Assembly (NCBI RefSeq): GCF_000337095.1
Contig: NZ_AOIV01000044.1
Span: 57,462-121,461 of the forward strand
Length of the DNA stretch: 64,000 nucleotides
Direction: 5' to 3'
Origin: Halogeometricum pallidum JCM 14848
GTDB lineage: Archaea; Halobacteriota; Halobacteria; Halobacteriales; Haloferacaceae
Shown: piece after piece, positions 8,589 to 17,537 of the stretch
Layout of the letters: each line of letters begins with the position of its first letter
Position numbering within the stretch: position 1 is the stretch's first letter
Notes under the pieces: generated by a model
What the model was told of the DNA's origin: nothing
Databases searched by the model: none
What the model saw: only the letters and a program-made list of their open reading frames with translations
Made by a program: the position numbers and the translations under genes

Positions 8589-8759
8589 ATGAGCATCCGA
8601 GAGTGGGCCGCGTTCGGCATCGACCTCGCACACATACTCCTCCTCAGCGTCGTTTACGTCGCCGGATTGACGGTGATGACCGCGAACGCCGGCGTCCGAA
8701 AGACGTATCTCGGGTTCCGGTCGTCCGCGAAGTTGCGGTCGAACGGACGCCCGAACTGA
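8589..8759 (+). CDS. Micro membrane protein (56 aa)
   Basis: ATG to TGA, 56 residues. A central hydrophobic stretch (about residues 13-32, DLAHILLLSVVYVAGLTVMT) can span the membrane. The C-terminal ~20 residues are basic and polar. The first residues SIREWAAFG are amphipathic. Codons keep the G/C third-position bias of this genome. A TATA-like CTTTTAC about 26 nt upstream suggests a leaderless transcript. No function is recognised. Confidence 0.6.
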   Translation: MSIREWAAFGIDLAHILLLSVVYVAGLTVMTANAGVRKTYLGFRSSAKLRSNGRPN

Positions 8760-8878
8760 AGAAACGAGGGGAGGGACGGAATCGTTTCTGATACCCACAC
8801 GGCAGTCGAAGGATCGGTTCGCGCGTGAGACTGACGCGGAGCGGTGACTACTTGGTCGGTCCGCGTGTCGGAGGCGCC

Positions 8879-9601
8879 GTGAGCGAGAACCTCTCCGTCA
8901 CGGTCTGGAACGAGTACCGGCACGAACGCGACAGCGACGAGGTGGCCGAGGTGTACCCCGACGGCATCCACGCGGCCGTCGCCGAGGGCTTCGAAGAGCG
9001 CGGGTTCGAGACCCGGACGGCGACGCTCGACGACCCCGAGCACGGCCTCTCGGAGGGCGTATTGAAAGACACGGACGTGCTGACGTGGTGGGGACACCGC
9101 GCCCACGAGGAGGTGTCCGACCACGTCGTCGACCGGGTCGTCGAACGGGTCCGCGATGGAATGGGCCTCTTAGTCCTCCACTCGGGGCACTACTCCAAGC
9201 CGTTCAAGCGCCTCATGGGAACCTCCTGTGCGCTGAAGTGGCGCGAGGCGGACGAGAAAGAGCGCATCTGGGTCGTCGAACCGGGCCACCCCATCGCGTC
9301 CGGACTCCCCGAGCACATCGAGGTACCCGAGGCCGAGATGTACGGGGAGCGCTTCGACGTGCCCGCGCCGGACGAACTGGTCTTCACGAGTTGGTTCGAG
9401 GGCGGGGAGGTGTTCCGCTCCGGGTGCTGTTACAACCGCGGGTCGGGCAAGGTGTTCTACTTCCGCCCGGGCCACGAGACGTACCCCATCTACTACCGCG
9501 ACGACATCCGCGACGTCCTCGCCAACGCCGCCGAGTGGGCCGCCCCCTCGGACGGTCCGGAGCCGTTCTTCGGCAACGCGGACCCGCTCGAAGACGTCTG
9601 A
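8879..9601 (+). CDS. ThuA-like domain protein (trehalose utilisation family)
   Basis: About 240 residues with a class I glutamine-amidotransferase-like fold of the ThuA type. The sequence opens with [12 protein letters not shown], continues with [16 protein letters not shown] and [13 protein letters not shown], and ends with [17 protein letters not shown], all recurrent in the ThuA family. In rhizobia ThuA acts in trehalose oxidation. Here the substrate is unknown and no other sugar gene is adjacent. GTG at 8879 is chosen because the family's conserved N-terminus starts right after it; another GTG at 8825 would add 18 unconserved residues. Confidence 0.85.
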   Translation: MSENLSVTVWNEYRHERDSDEVAEVYPDGIHAAVAEGFEERGFETRTATLDDPEHGLSEGVLKDTDVLTWWGHRAHEEVSDHVVDRVVERVRDGMGLLVLHSGHYSKPFKRLMGTSCALKWREADEKERIWVVEPGHPIASGLPEHIEVPEAEMYGERFDVPAPDELVFTSWFEGGEVFRSGCCYNRGSGKVFYFRPGHETYPIYYRDDIRDVLANAAEWAAPSDGPEPFFGNADPLEDV

Positions 9602-9616
9602 ACGGGCGCGTCGGGT

Positions 9617-10090
9617 TCAGTCCCCGTCCCGAAACTCGCGGTGGACGGCGAGGCCCTCGGCTTCGAGGACGGGACCGACCACGTCGACGTCGCGCCCCCG
9701 TCGCTCGAACACCTCGCCGCACGGGACGCCCTCGCTCCCGCCGAACTCCTCGGCGGCGCGGGCCCCCGAGACGCTGTAGACGACGGCACCGAGGTTCGAT
9801 ATCGAGAGCCCGCCCGAACACATCGGGCAGGGCTCGGTACTCGTGTACAGCACCGCCCGTTCGCGCTCTTCGGGAGCGAGTTCGCGCGCCATCCGCCGGG
9901 CGACGGTGAGTTCCGGGTGGAGCGCCAGGTCGTCTTCCGTCCGTTCGCGGTTCGTCTCCTCCATCACGACGGCGTCGTCGACGACGAGCAGCGACCCGTA
10001 CGGTCCGTCGCCGCGGGCGCCGGCCTCGCGCGCGAGGGCTATCGCCTCCTCGACGTAGCGCTCGTGGTCGAGCGAATCCAAGTCGGACAT
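9617..10090 (-). CDS. Zinc-dependent nucleoside/nucleobase deaminase family protein
   Basis: A 157-residue member of the cytidine/deoxycytidylate/guanine deaminase superfamily. The zinc site is visible as HPE (H58, with E60 as proton shuttle) and PCPMC (C88 and C91). The more common form of the first motif is HAE, so the Pro is a small variation. GDGPYGSLLVV near residue 28 matches the family's substrate-loop region. Substrate cannot be set: guanine, cytosine or tRNA adenosine deaminases all share these motifs. ATG at 10090 is preferred over an in-frame start 27 nt upstream. Transcribed divergently from the micro gene at 10226. Confidence 0.85.
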   Translation of the reverse strand: MSDLDSLDHERYVEEAIALAREAGARGDGPYGSLLVVDDAVVMEETNRERTEDDLALHPELTVARRMARELAPEERERAVLYTSTEPCPMCSGGLSISNLGAVVYSVSGARAAEEFGGSEGVPCGEVFERRGRDVDVVGPVLEAEGLAVHREFRDGD

Positions 10091-10195
10091 CGTCGGGGAT
10101 TCGTCCCCGCGCGGCAAGAAGCGTCCCCATCGACGCCGCGCGACGGGGGGTTAGAGTGCGCGTCCGCGGCCGACCCTCACGGCGTCGGCGGGTAG

Positions 10196-10202
10196 TATAA
10201 AT
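10196..10202 (+). promoter_or_regulatory. TATA box for leaderless micro gene
   Basis: TATAAAT centred about 27 nt before the ATG at 10226. In haloarchaea transcription starts about 25-27 nt after the box centre, which here is the ATG itself, so the transcript should have no leader. Confidence 0.6.
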
Positions 10203-10225
10203 CGACCGCGCCCTACCGAACGACT

Positions 10226-10339
10226 ATGGCAGACCCGACATCGGGGCAGCGGAGGTTCATGCTCGGCCTCTTCGTCGTCGCCTTCCTCGTGTTCGTCACC
10301 GGCTTCGTCGTCATCGCGTTCCTCTCGGGGGCAATCTGA
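10226..10339 (+). CDS. Single-helix micro membrane protein (37 aa)
   Basis: ATG to TGA, 37 residues: a short polar N-terminus ending in GQRR, then one long hydrophobic helix (about residues 12-35) that would sit in the membrane with the N-terminus inside by the positive-inside rule. A good TATA box at the leaderless distance supports real expression. Function unknown. Such proteins often act as small partners of membrane complexes, but nothing here shows a partner. Confidence 0.6.
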   Translation: MADPTSGQRRFMLGLFVVAFLVFVTGFVVIAFLSGAI

Positions 10340-10362
10340 CGGCGTCGGGGCGGTCCCGCCGC

Positions 10363-10425
10363 CCTCCCCGTCGCCCGACGCTCAGTCCTCCCCGTCGCCC
10401 GACGCTCAGTCCTCCCCGTCGCCCG
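10363..10425. repeat. 24-bp tandem repeat covering a stop codon
   Basis: A 24-bp unit (CCTCCCCGTCGCCCGACGCTCAGT) occurs twice exactly (10363-10386, 10387-10410) and once more in part (10411-10425). On the minus strand it holds the last codons (GDGED) and TGA of the next gene. Because the unit is a multiple of three, the first copy keeps an identical out-of-use ending with a second in-frame TGA at 10382-10384. Confidence 0.85.
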
Positions 10426-11284
10426 GTCGGTGGGTGACGCCCTCCTGCTGGTCGGCGCGCTTTCGTCGGAGGGCGGCGGCGGCGTTCGAGGCGTCGTACC
10501 CGAAGTAGACCTCGTCCGCGTAGGCCTCGGCCACCTCCGTCGCGTGGATGAGGTCGTCCATCTCCATCTCGGCGTCGACGGCGTACAACTCGATCGCGAA
10601 CGGCACGTCGAGCGGTTCGAGGAGCGACCGGAAGCCCTTCGCGATGGTCTCCAACCAGTAGGTCGTCCCGTAGTGAACGTCGTACAGGGGGACGACGAAC
10701 TCGTCGACGTGCTCGGCGAGCGCTTCGATATCGAGGCCGGCCCGCTCGTAGAGGTGGCCTGGGTAGGGGTCGGGGTACAGCGTGAGGTAGGTCCGCCCGG
10801 GGATTCGCTCGGCCGCCTCGGCGACGAACCCGGTGATGACCTCCGCGCGCCACGCGTACCAGTCGTCCTCGTCGCCGTCGGCGTCGTTCTCCGCGACCCA
10901 CTCGGCGAACAGTCGCTCGCAGCGGTCGCAGTGACAGTACCCGTCGCGGGGAAAGCCCACGTCGTCCAACCGGACGTCCGGGTTCTCGGCGGCGCAGTCC
11001 GCGACGATTTCGAGCAGGCCCGCGCGGTAGTCCTCGTTCGTCGGGCAGATGTACGCCCAGTCGAAGAACCGCTGGTCGCGGGTGGCGAGATTTCCCTCGT
11101 CGTCGACGGGGACGAGTTCGGGGTTGTCGTCCGCGGCGGCCGTATCGCCGAAGCACGACACCATGTTCACCGCTTCGGGGAGGGGTTCGGCCGCCCGACC
11201 GGTGACGTCTTTGACCTCGTAGAACGCCCGGTCGAAGTCGGGCCACTCCACCTCGTCCGGGTTACGCGTGACGACGCCGTACAT
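10406..11284 (-). CDS. Conserved protein, possible TIM-barrel glycoside-hydrolase-like fold
   Basis: A 292-residue soluble protein I cannot name with certainty. Alternating strand/helix pattern and segments such as FFDWAYICPTNEDYRAG, VGFPRDGYCHCDRC, TYLTLYPDPYPGHLYER and FVVPLYDVHYGTTYW resemble barrel proteins of the putative glycosidase type. The YCHCDRC segment with three cysteines could bind metal. The C-terminal 25 residues are charged and end in GDGED*, which lies in a tandem repeat. It starts with ATG at 11284 and is isolated, with small genes on both sides. Enzyme activity is a guess from fold-like pattern only. Confidence 0.7.
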   Translation of the reverse strand: MYGVVTRNPDEVEWPDFDRAFYEVKDVTGRAAEPLPEAVNMVSCFGDTAAADDNPELVPVDDEGNLATRDQRFFDWAYICPTNEDYRAGLLEIVADCAAENPDVRLDDVGFPRDGYCHCDRCERLFAEWVAENDADGDEDDWYAWRAEVITGFVAEAAERIPGRTYLTLYPDPYPGHLYERAGLDIEALAEHVDEFVVPLYDVHYGTTYWLETIAKGFRSLLEPLDVPFAIELYAVDAEMEMDDLIHATEVAEAYADEVYFGYDASNAAAALRRKRADQQEGVTHRPGDGED

Positions 11285-11419
11285 GACCGGACGTTACCGA
11301 GCGAGCGGCATGAGTCGTTCGCTCCTGGCGCCGTCGCTGGTCGGCCGGCGACCCGGAGAAACGAGGGTCGAATCGCGCACGCGGTGCCGACGCGGCACCG
11401 GACGGCGCGGCGACGGAGG

Positions 11420-11524
11420 TTACTCGTCGACTTCGACTTCGATGGGTTCGCTCCCGCCGGAGGCGAGAACGTAGACGACTGCGACCAATGCGAGCACCAC
11501 GAGCAGTTTTGCTTTTCCGGACAT
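11420..11524 (-). CDS. Micro membrane protein (34 aa)
   Basis: ATG at 11522-11524 (minus) to TAA at 11420-11422. After a basic start (SGKAK), one helix of about 17 hydrophobic residues is followed by a short acidic tail rich in Glu, Val and Asp. This composition (basic cytoplasmic end, acidic outside end) is regular for short membrane proteins of halophiles. It lies alone between two unrelated genes on the same strand. Function unknown. Confidence 0.6.
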   Translation of the reverse strand: MSGKAKLLVVLALVAVVYVLASGGSEPIEVEVDE

Positions 11525-11601
11525 ACTCGGCAGTACGGAGGTTCGGTACAAATGCGTTCCCCTCGCCGTCGCGGGGTTCGGCGGCGGCTTCGGGCGGTGC
11601 C

Positions 11602-12066
11602 TCAGGAGACGTCGAGGTTCTCGGCCACCTCGCCCTCGCGGACGATATCGCCGCAGTAGCCGCAGCGGAGGCCGTCCGAGAGCACCTCGAACCGCGAGGC
11701 GACCGGTTCGTCGGCGTTCGTGATGCAGTTGCGGTTCGGACAGGAGACGACGCCGGTCACCTCCTCGGGTCGCTCGACGCGTTTCTTGTCGACCACTTCG
11801 TAGTCGCGGATGATGTTGATGGTCGCCTCCGGGGAGATGACCGACAGCACGTCCACCTCCGATTGGCTCAACTCTCTTCCCTCGACCTTCACGATGTCCT
11901 TACGGGCGAGTCGGTCCGAGGGGATGTTCATCCCGATGGAGACGCCCTCGCCGCCCGACCCGTCGATGCCGAGGATGGCGAGGACGTTCAGCGCCTGTCC
12001 GGCGGCGAGGTGGTCGATGACGGTGCCGTCGCGTATCTTCGAGACGCGGAGTTCCTTCTCGCTCAT
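11602..12066 (-). CDS. pyrI: Aspartate carbamoyltransferase regulatory chain PyrI
   Basis: Zinc-binding allosteric subunit of aspartate transcarbamoylase, which transmits nucleotide effector signals to PyrB. The 154-residue length is standard. The N-terminal nucleotide-binding domain has [11 protein letters not shown] and the C-terminal zinc domain shows C-x4-C (CPNRNC) and C-x2-C (CGYC). Its ATG overlaps the pyrB TGA by the ATGA arrangement, so PyrI translation is probably coupled to PyrB to give equal amounts for the complex. Confidence 0.96.
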   Translation of the reverse strand: MSEKELRVSKIRDGTVIDHLAAGQALNVLAILGIDGSGGEGVSIGMNIPSDRLARKDIVKVEGRELSQSEVDVLSVISPEATINIIRDYEVVDKKRVERPEEVTGVVSCPNRNCITNADEPVASRFEVLSDGLRCGYCGDIVREGEVAENLDVS

Positions 12067-12977
12067 TCTCCTCCCTCCAGCAGCATGTCCAAGAGCGCCA
12101 TCCTGACGGGGACGGCGTTGTGCGCCTGCTCGAAGTACTTCGCGTGCGGCGTCTCGTCCACCTCGGGGGCGATTTCGTCGACGCGGGGCAGGGGATGCAT
12201 CACGGTCAGCGAGTCCTTGGCGTCGGCGAGGTCCTCGGGTCCGATCTGGTACTGGCCAGCGACCTTCCGGTACTCGTTCTCGTCGGGGAAGCGCTCGCGC
12301 TGGATGCGCGTCACGTACAGCACGTCGAGTTGGGGCAGGACCTCGGACAACTCGGTGTGCTCGCGGACCTGCGCGCCCGAGGCGTGCAGGTCGTAGCGGA
12401 CGCTGCGGGGCAGACGCAGGCTCTCGGGGCTGATGAAGTGCTGGCGGCTCTCGAAGTTGGTCAGCATCTCGGCCAGCGAGTGGACCGTCCGGCCGTACTT
12501 CAGGTCGCCCATGACGCCGATGGTGAGGTCGTCGAGGCCCGCGTTCTCCCGGATGGTGTAGAGGTCGAGCAGCGTCTGCGTGGGGTGTTGGCCCGCCCCG
12601 TCGCCCGCGTTGATGACGGGTACGTCCACGAACTCGGAGGCCATCTTCGCCGCGCCTTCCAAGGGGTGTCTGAGGACGATGGCGTCCGCGTACCCCTCGA
12701 CGACGCGGGCGGTGTCGGCTAAACTCTCGCCCTTCTTGACCGACGTGGAGTCGACGGGTCCCATGTCGACGGTTCTGCCGCCCAACCGCTTCATCGCGGT
12801 GTCGAAGCTCATCCGCGTGCGGGTGCTGGGTTCGAAGAAACACAGACCGAGCACCGACCCGGCGCGCCGTTGGCGCCACGCCTCCGGGTCGGCGTCGATA
12901 TCCGCCGCGCGGTCGAGCACCGCCTCGACGTCGTCCCGCGACAGTTGCGACGCGGAGATGAGGTGGTCCTGACGCAT
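12063..12977 (-). CDS. pyrB: Aspartate carbamoyltransferase catalytic chain PyrB
   Basis: Catalyses carbamoyl phosphate plus aspartate to N-carbamoyl-aspartate in pyrimidine synthesis. The 304-residue protein has the carbamoyl-phosphate loop [11 protein letters not shown], the second-site [11 protein letters not shown] with the mobile lysine, [12 protein letters not shown] and the aspartate-domain [12 protein letters not shown] at 12977 starts the conserved [13 protein letters not shown]; an upstream in-frame start would add 25 residues unlike the family. First gene of a pyrB-pyrI pair. Confidence 0.97.
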   Translation of the reverse strand: MRQDHLISASQLSRDDVEAVLDRAADIDADPEAWRQRRAGSVLGLCFFEPSTRTRMSFDTAMKRLGGRTVDMGPVDSTSVKKGESLADTARVVEGYADAIVLRHPLEGAAKMASEFVDVPVINAGDGAGQHPTQTLLDLYTIRENAGLDDLTIGVMGDLKYGRTVHSLAEMLTNFESRQHFISPESLRLPRSVRYDLHASGAQVREHTELSEVLPQLDVLYVTRIQRERFPDENEYRKVAGQYQIGPEDLADAKDSLTVMHPLPRVDEIAPEVDETPHAKYFEQAHNAVPVRMALLDMLLEGGE

Positions 12978-13137
12978 CGTCGGATAGCGCGTATGGGACC
13001 GACTTGAATCGCTCGGCTTCGAATGACGGTAGAAAAACACACGAACGTGCATACCTGTCCCCTCGCCGAGGTCTGATAAGGGGCTCGGACGTCGCGAATC
13101 GCGGGAAGCGGTCAGAGTCGTCCGACGTGCCCCGTCC

Positions 13138-13881
13138 TCAGCACCCGGCGGCGGGGCGCTCGTCCGACCGTCCGTCGAGGTAGGTCTCTCCGAGGTGGTC
13201 GAAGACGTCGTCGACCGTCCCCGGATCGTACGTCCAGAAGCCGTAGAATCGGCGGGGTTCGCGCTCCTCGGCGAGGAGCGCGCACTTGGACTCCTCGTCG
13301 CCGCCGCCGTCGAAGGCGACGAACCAGGTGCTGCGAATCTCGTCGGCGCGTTCGGGGTGGACGTCGAACGTCTCCTCGTGGTCCGAGAGTTCGGCGTCCG
13401 GGACGGCGAAGGCGGCCACGTCGAGGCCGGGTTTCGTCCCCAACTGCTCGTACACCGGAAGCTGTCGCTCCAGAATCGAGTACCGCTGGAAGCCGGCGTA
13501 CAGCGTTCCCTTCCCGGCGCGCCACGCGCGGTCCTCTATCTCCCGCGAGGCGGCGAGCATCTGCCTCCCGTCGTAGGAGGTAAACAGCGTCTCGTCCAAC
13601 TCGTCCAGTATCAGCTTGTAGGGTTCGGAGTCGAACCCCGGCGTCCGCGACCGGCCGCCGTCGGGGACGATTTCGGCGAGCGAGGTGGCCGAGAGCACCC
13701 GTTCTCCCTCCGAGAGGACGACGTAGTCGGGTGGATCCGACTCCGTGGACGCCGTCGTCACGTTCACGTTACGGTCGGCGAACCGCTCGGCCACCGAATC
13801 GACCGTCGACTCGTCGGCGTTGTGGACCACGAGCGTCTTCTCGCTGTTCTCGACGTCGGCAATGAGTTCAGTAAGGGACAT
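13138..13881 (-). CDS. DICT-domain sensory/regulatory protein
   Basis: A 247-residue soluble protein. The middle (about residues 95-165) shows the DICT-type block [36 protein letters not shown], and the C-terminus has [26 protein letters not shown] domains sit in bacterial and archaeal signalling proteins and are thought to sense an unknown signal. No kinase or DNA-binding domain is seen. A close paralogue is at 62115-62816 with the same motifs. The promoter carries a strong TATA box 26 nt from the ATG and a 12-bp palindrome further up. Confidence 0.8.
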   Translation of the reverse strand: MSLTELIADVENSEKTLVVHNADESTVDSVAERFADRNVNVTTASTESDPPDYVVLSEGERVLSATSLAEIVPDGGRSRTPGFDSEPYKLILDELDETLFTSYDGRQMLAASREIEDRAWRAGKGTLYAGFQRYSILERQLPVYEQLGTKPGLDVAAFAVPDAELSDHEETFDVHPERADEIRSTWFVAFDGGGDEESKCALLAEEREPRRFYGFWTYDPGTVDDVFDHLGETYLDGRSDERPAAGC

Positions 13882-13901
13882 ACTCGCAATTTAGAGTAAC
13901 A

Positions 13902-13950
13902 CCATATAATTCTTGCTCGAGAGGAACGTAAACAAATATCTCTGCAGAGA
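13902..13950 (-). promoter_or_regulatory. Promoter and palindromic operator candidate of the DICT gene
   Basis: On the minus strand ATTATATGG (13902-13910) is a good TATA box about 26 nt before the ATG at 13881, giving a leaderless transcript. About 30 nt further upstream TCTCTGCAGAGA (13939-13950) is a perfect 12-bp palindrome in an AT-rich setting, placed where an activator or the BRE-side repressor would bind. Binding protein unknown. Confidence 0.55.
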
Positions 13951-13995
13951 AATATCCGGCGTCAATCTCCGGATTATAAGCCGCCTACTGCCGGT

Positions 13996-15252
13996 TCAGG
14001 GCCAGTTCCCGTTGTCGGCGTAGGCGTCGACGACGCGGCGGATGGCGACGACGTAGGCGGCGGTTCGGAAGTTCGGCAGGTCGTGCGTCTCGTAGGCCTC
14101 GACGAGGGTGTCGAACGCTTCGGTGATGACGCGTTCGAGTTCGTCGTTGACGCGCTCTTCGGTCCAGGTGAATCGCTGTCGGTTCTGCACCCACTCGAAG
14201 TAGGAGACGGTGACGCCCCCGGCGTTCGCGAGGATGTCGGGGAAGACGGAGACGTCGCGTTCGGTGAGGACGTCGTCGGCGTCGGGCGTGAGGGGTCCGT
14301 TCGCCGCCTCGACTACCACGTCGGCCCGCACGTCCTCGGCGAGTTCGCCGTCGATGGCGTTCTCCAACGCCGCCGGGACGAGCAGGTCCACGTCGAGGGT
14401 GAGCAGGTCGTCGTTCGAGAACTCCTCTCCGGCCCCGTCGTAGCCCGAGACGCTCCCCGTCTCCCGCTTGAACTCCTTGACCGCCCGCGTGTCGAATCCG
14501 TTCTCGTTGTACACCGCACCGCTGGAGTCGGAGACGGCGACGACGTCGGCGCCGATGTCTTCGAGAAGCGTCGCCGCGATGGACCCCGCGTTGCCGTACC
14601 CCTGCACGGCGACGGTGGCGCCCTCCATCTCCATGTCGAGGTAGTCGAACGCCTCGCGGGCGGTGAGCATCGTCGACCGACCGGTGGCCTCGACGCGACC
14701 CTCGCTCCCCCCCGAGGAGATGGCCTTCCCGGTGACGACGCCCGGCGCCGTCGTGTGTTCGAGTTTCTCGTAGGTGTCCTTTATCCAGTTCATCTCCCGC
14801 TGACCCGTGTTCACGTCGGGCGCGGGGATGTCCTCGTCCGGGCCGATGATGGGCCGGAGTTCAGTGGCGAACGACCGCGTGACGCGTTCGAGTTCGGCCG
14901 CCGAGTACTCCTTCGGGTCGATGACGACGCCGCCCTTCCCGCCGCCGTAGGGGATGTCGACGACGGCGCACTTGTACACCATCCACCCCGAGAGCGCCTT
15001 CACCTCGTCGCGGGAGACGTTCGGGTGATAACGAATTCCGCCTTTGTACGGCCCCCGGTCGCCGTTGAACTGCGAGCGGAACGCTCGGAACCGTTCTCGC
15101 GACCCGTCGTCCAAATCCACCGAGAGGTTCAGTTCGAGCACCCGTTCGGGGTGTTTCAACCGCTCGATGACGTCCTCGTCGACGTCGAGGTGCGCCGCGG
15201 CGTCGTCTATCTGCTCCTGCAAACTCTCGAAGGGGTTCGCCTCCTCGTTCAT
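13996..15252 (-). CDS. gdhA: Glutamate dehydrogenase
   Basis: Oxidative deamination of glutamate to 2-oxoglutarate or the reverse with NAD(P). The 418-residue protein has the archaeal hexameric GDH pattern: [14 protein letters not shown] (substrate lysine), [15 protein letters not shown] (catalytic lysine and glycine-rich loop), PAPDVNTG, and the Rossmann GYGNAGS around residue 215. The C-terminal [14 protein letters not shown] closes the active site. ATG at 15252 opens the usual [12 protein letters not shown] start; the frame is open upstream but without family similarity. Cofactor preference cannot be read with certainty. Confidence 0.95.
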   Translation of the reverse strand: MNEEANPFESLQEQIDDAAAHLDVDEDVIERLKHPERVLELNLSVDLDDGSRERFRAFRSQFNGDRGPYKGGIRYHPNVSRDEVKALSGWMVYKCAVVDIPYGGGKGGVVIDPKEYSAAELERVTRSFATELRPIIGPDEDIPAPDVNTGQREMNWIKDTYEKLEHTTAPGVVTGKAISSGGSEGRVEATGRSTMLTAREAFDYLDMEMEGATVAVQGYGNAGSIAATLLEDIGADVVAVSDSSGAVYNENGFDTRAVKEFKRETGSVSGYDGAGEEFSNDDLLTLDVDLLVPAALENAIDGELAEDVRADVVVEAANGPLTPDADDVLTERDVSVFPDILANAGGVTVSYFEWVQNRQRFTWTEERVNDELERVITEAFDTLVEAYETHDLPNFRTAAYVVAIRRVVDAYADNGNWP

Positions 15253-15456
15253 ACGTACCGCACTCACCGAGACGCTGTTAACTCTGGCGAAGCAAATGTC
15301 AACAGAACGCGAAACTGTCGTTTCGGGGGAGTTTCGGCCGACCGGAAACACCGCGCGGGCGGGCGAGTCAGGGTCAGACGCCCCAGCGTTCGTGCGCCAC
15401 CTCGCGAGCAACGATGGCGACGGGCCGCCAGAGTGGTCGGGGGTGTGTCGGTGGCC

Positions 15457-16305
15457 TCAGCGTTCGCCGGCGCGTTCGAGGATTCGCTCCGCCTGGGCGA
15501 CGAGGGGGGCGTCAATCATCTCGCCGTCGACGCGGAACACGCCCGCCTCCGACGCGTCGGCCTCCTCGCGGGCGCGGAGCACCTTCCGCGCCCACTCGAC
15601 CCGTTCGGGCGACGGCGTAAACGATTCGTTGATGACGGGCACCTGCGCGGGGTGGATGGCCATCTTGCCGTCGTAGCCGAGGGTTCCCGCGAACGCCGTC
15701 TCCGCCCGCAACCCGTCCTCGTCTTCGAAGTCGGTGTAGACGGTATCGATGGCGTCGACGCCCTCGGCGGCGGCGGCGAGGACGACCCGTTCGCGGGCGT
15801 ACAGCACTTCGGTTCCCTCGGCCGTCCGCGTCGCGCCCACGTCGGCGGCCAGGTCCTCCGCGCCGAAGACCAGCGCCGTCGTCGGGCCCGCGGCGGCGAT
15901 GTCGGGCGCGTTCAACACGCCGCGCGCCGTCTCAACGAGGGCGAACACGGGCAGCGCTAGCCCCCGGGCGGCGAGTTCGTCGTCGAGGTCCCGGACGTCC
16001 TCCGGGAAGCCGGTTTTAGAGAGCATGACCGCGTCCAGACGGACGTCCGCGTCGCCGTCGGAACCTACGACCCCGTCCAAGTCGTCGGCCGCCGTCTCGG
16101 CGGCGACGCGGACGACGACTTCCGCGTCGGAGTCGAACGAGGGGTCCGACAGCACCTCGCGGACGGCGGCGCGCGCGTCGTCCTTCTTTGTCGGCGCGAC
16201 GGCGTCTTCGAGGTCGAAGCAGACCACGTCCGCACCCGCGGTCGGCGCTTTGCGCATCAACTCCGGCCGGTCGCCGGGCGAGAAGAGGAGGCTTCGTCGT
16301 GCCAT
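15457..16305 (-). CDS. CitE-like HpcH/HpaI aldolase (malyl-CoA/citramalyl-CoA lyase family)
   Basis: A 282-residue TIM-barrel lyase. It starts MARRSLLFSPGDRPEL and has DVVCFDLEDAVAP with the metal-binding Glu/Asp, ALVETARGVLNAP, VFGAEDLAADVGATR and GKMAIHPAQVPVIN, all hallmarks of the CitE group. Characterised relatives split malyl-CoA, beta-methylmalyl-CoA or citramalyl-CoA. In some haloarchaea a homologue works in the methylaspartate cycle, but the other cycle genes are not visible here. ATG at 16305 chosen; an upstream in-frame start overlaps the next gene. Confidence 0.9.
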   Translation of the reverse strand: MARRSLLFSPGDRPELMRKAPTAGADVVCFDLEDAVAPTKKDDARAAVREVLSDPSFDSDAEVVVRVAAETAADDLDGVVGSDGDADVRLDAVMLSKTGFPEDVRDLDDELAARGLALPVFALVETARGVLNAPDIAAAGPTTALVFGAEDLAADVGATRTAEGTEVLYARERVVLAAAAEGVDAIDTVYTDFEDEDGLRAETAFAGTLGYDGKMAIHPAQVPVINESFTPSPERVEWARKVLRAREEADASEAGVFRVDGEMIDAPLVAQAERILERAGER

Positions 16306-16307
16306 AC

Positions 16308-17444
16308 TCACGCTAGGCGCGGCGGCGGCTTGAAACTGTACCGCCACTGTCCGGTCGCCCCGTCGTCGGACCGTCCGGGGCGACGGTAATCAGTCGTCCG
16401 CGGCGTCTCCACCGTCCTCGGCGGGGCGCCGCCACCGGAGGACGACCGTTCGCTCCACCTCGTCGCCGTCGGTCGCGGCGTACTCGGCGAGTTCGGCATC
16501 GGCGTCCGGTCGAGACCCCGACGCGCCGTCCCGCGGCCGACGCCGTCGCGGCCCGCGATACTCTCGCGGAGGGTCCGGAGATACCGCGCGAGTTCCTCCC
16601 CGTCCAGCGTCTCCCTCCGCTCCAACGTTCGGCCCTGTGACCGCCCGCCGTTCTCGTCCGCGACGCCCGGCGCGTGACCGCTGACCACGGCGTTGACGAC
16701 CGCCCCCAACAGGAGAACGAGTCCGGAGAAGTACAGCCACGTCACGACGAGGACGATGCCTCCGAACATGTTCGCCGACCCGCCGCCCTTGAACACGAGG
16801 TAGACCTGAAAGAGCGACTGGAGGGCCGCCCACCCGACCGCCGAGAACGCGACTCCCGGAACCACCTGCCGCCAGTCGAGTTCGGTGTCGGGGAACACGT
16901 AGTACATCGGGAAGAACGCGAGGACGAGGCCGAACACCAACGCGAGGGGCGTGAGGAGTCCGATACCGGGAACCGTATCGGAGAGGGCGGCGAAGACGGC
17001 GCTGGCGCCGGCCGTCGCGAGGCCGACGAGGACGACGGCGCCGTCTTTCAGTTGGTCGCCGACGGTGTTCTCCGCCTCCGTCCCGTAGATCTCGGAGAAC
17101 GCCGTGTCGAGACCGCGAAATATCTTCAGCGATCCCCACACCAGAACGACCAATCCGACGAACGACGCGCTCGCGGCCGCCGAGTTCCCCTCGAATATCC
17201 GGACGACGACGTCCGCGATGGGTCCGGGGAGCGACTGTCGAGCGACGTCAACGAGTCGGGCCTCCAGACCGCCGCCGAGGAGGCTGACGACGAGAAGCAA
17301 CAGGAGCAACAGCGGCGCGAGCGAGGCGAACGCGTTGTACGCGATACCGGCGGCGATGAGCGTGACGTTCTGTTCGGAAAACTCCGAGAAGACCGCCTTG
17401 GCGGTCGCCGCCACGTCGGAGACGCTGAGCACGTCTCCCGTCAC
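16308..17444 (-). CDS. YihY/BrkB-family membrane protein, C-terminal tail probably frameshifted
   Basis: As read, 378 residues with about six membrane helices at residues 25-55, 92-110, 135-155, 160-185, 195-215 and 225-255. It has the YihY pattern AAGIAYNAFASLAPLLLLL, WGSLKIFRGLDTAFSEIYG and FFPMYYVFPD. YihY proteins are inner-membrane proteins of uncertain role, not the RNase BN activity once assigned. After about residue 298 the frame turns Ser/Arg/Pro-rich. In the neighbouring frame the same DNA reads an acidic halophile-like tail with TDGDEVERTVVLRW and stops at 16390. A one-base indel near 16520-16545 would explain both. Paralogue at 49647-50507. Confidence 0.85.
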   Translation of the reverse strand: MTGDVLSVSDVAATAKAVFSEFSEQNVTLIAAGIAYNAFASLAPLLLLLLLVVSLLGGGLEARLVDVARQSLPGPIADVVVRIFEGNSAAASASFVGLVVLVWGSLKIFRGLDTAFSEIYGTEAENTVGDQLKDGAVVLVGLATAGASAVFAALSDTVPGIGLLTPLALVFGLVLAFFPMYYVFPDTELDWRQVVPGVAFSAVGWAALQSLFQVYLVFKGGGSANMFGGIVLVVTWLYFSGLVLLLGAVVNAVVSGHAPGVADENGGRSQGRTLERRETLDGEELARYLRTLRESIAGRDGVGRGTARRGLDRTPMPNSPSTPRPTATRWSERSSSGGGAPPRTVETPRTTDYRRPGRSDDGATGQWRYSFKPPPRLA

Positions 17445-17537
17445 GGCGCCTCCCGTTAAGTTGCGTGTGGCCGCCCGTCGTCGGACCGTTCGAGGCTCAG
17501 TCCGGATAGGCTCCGACGAAAGCGGTGTGCTCCGGAC

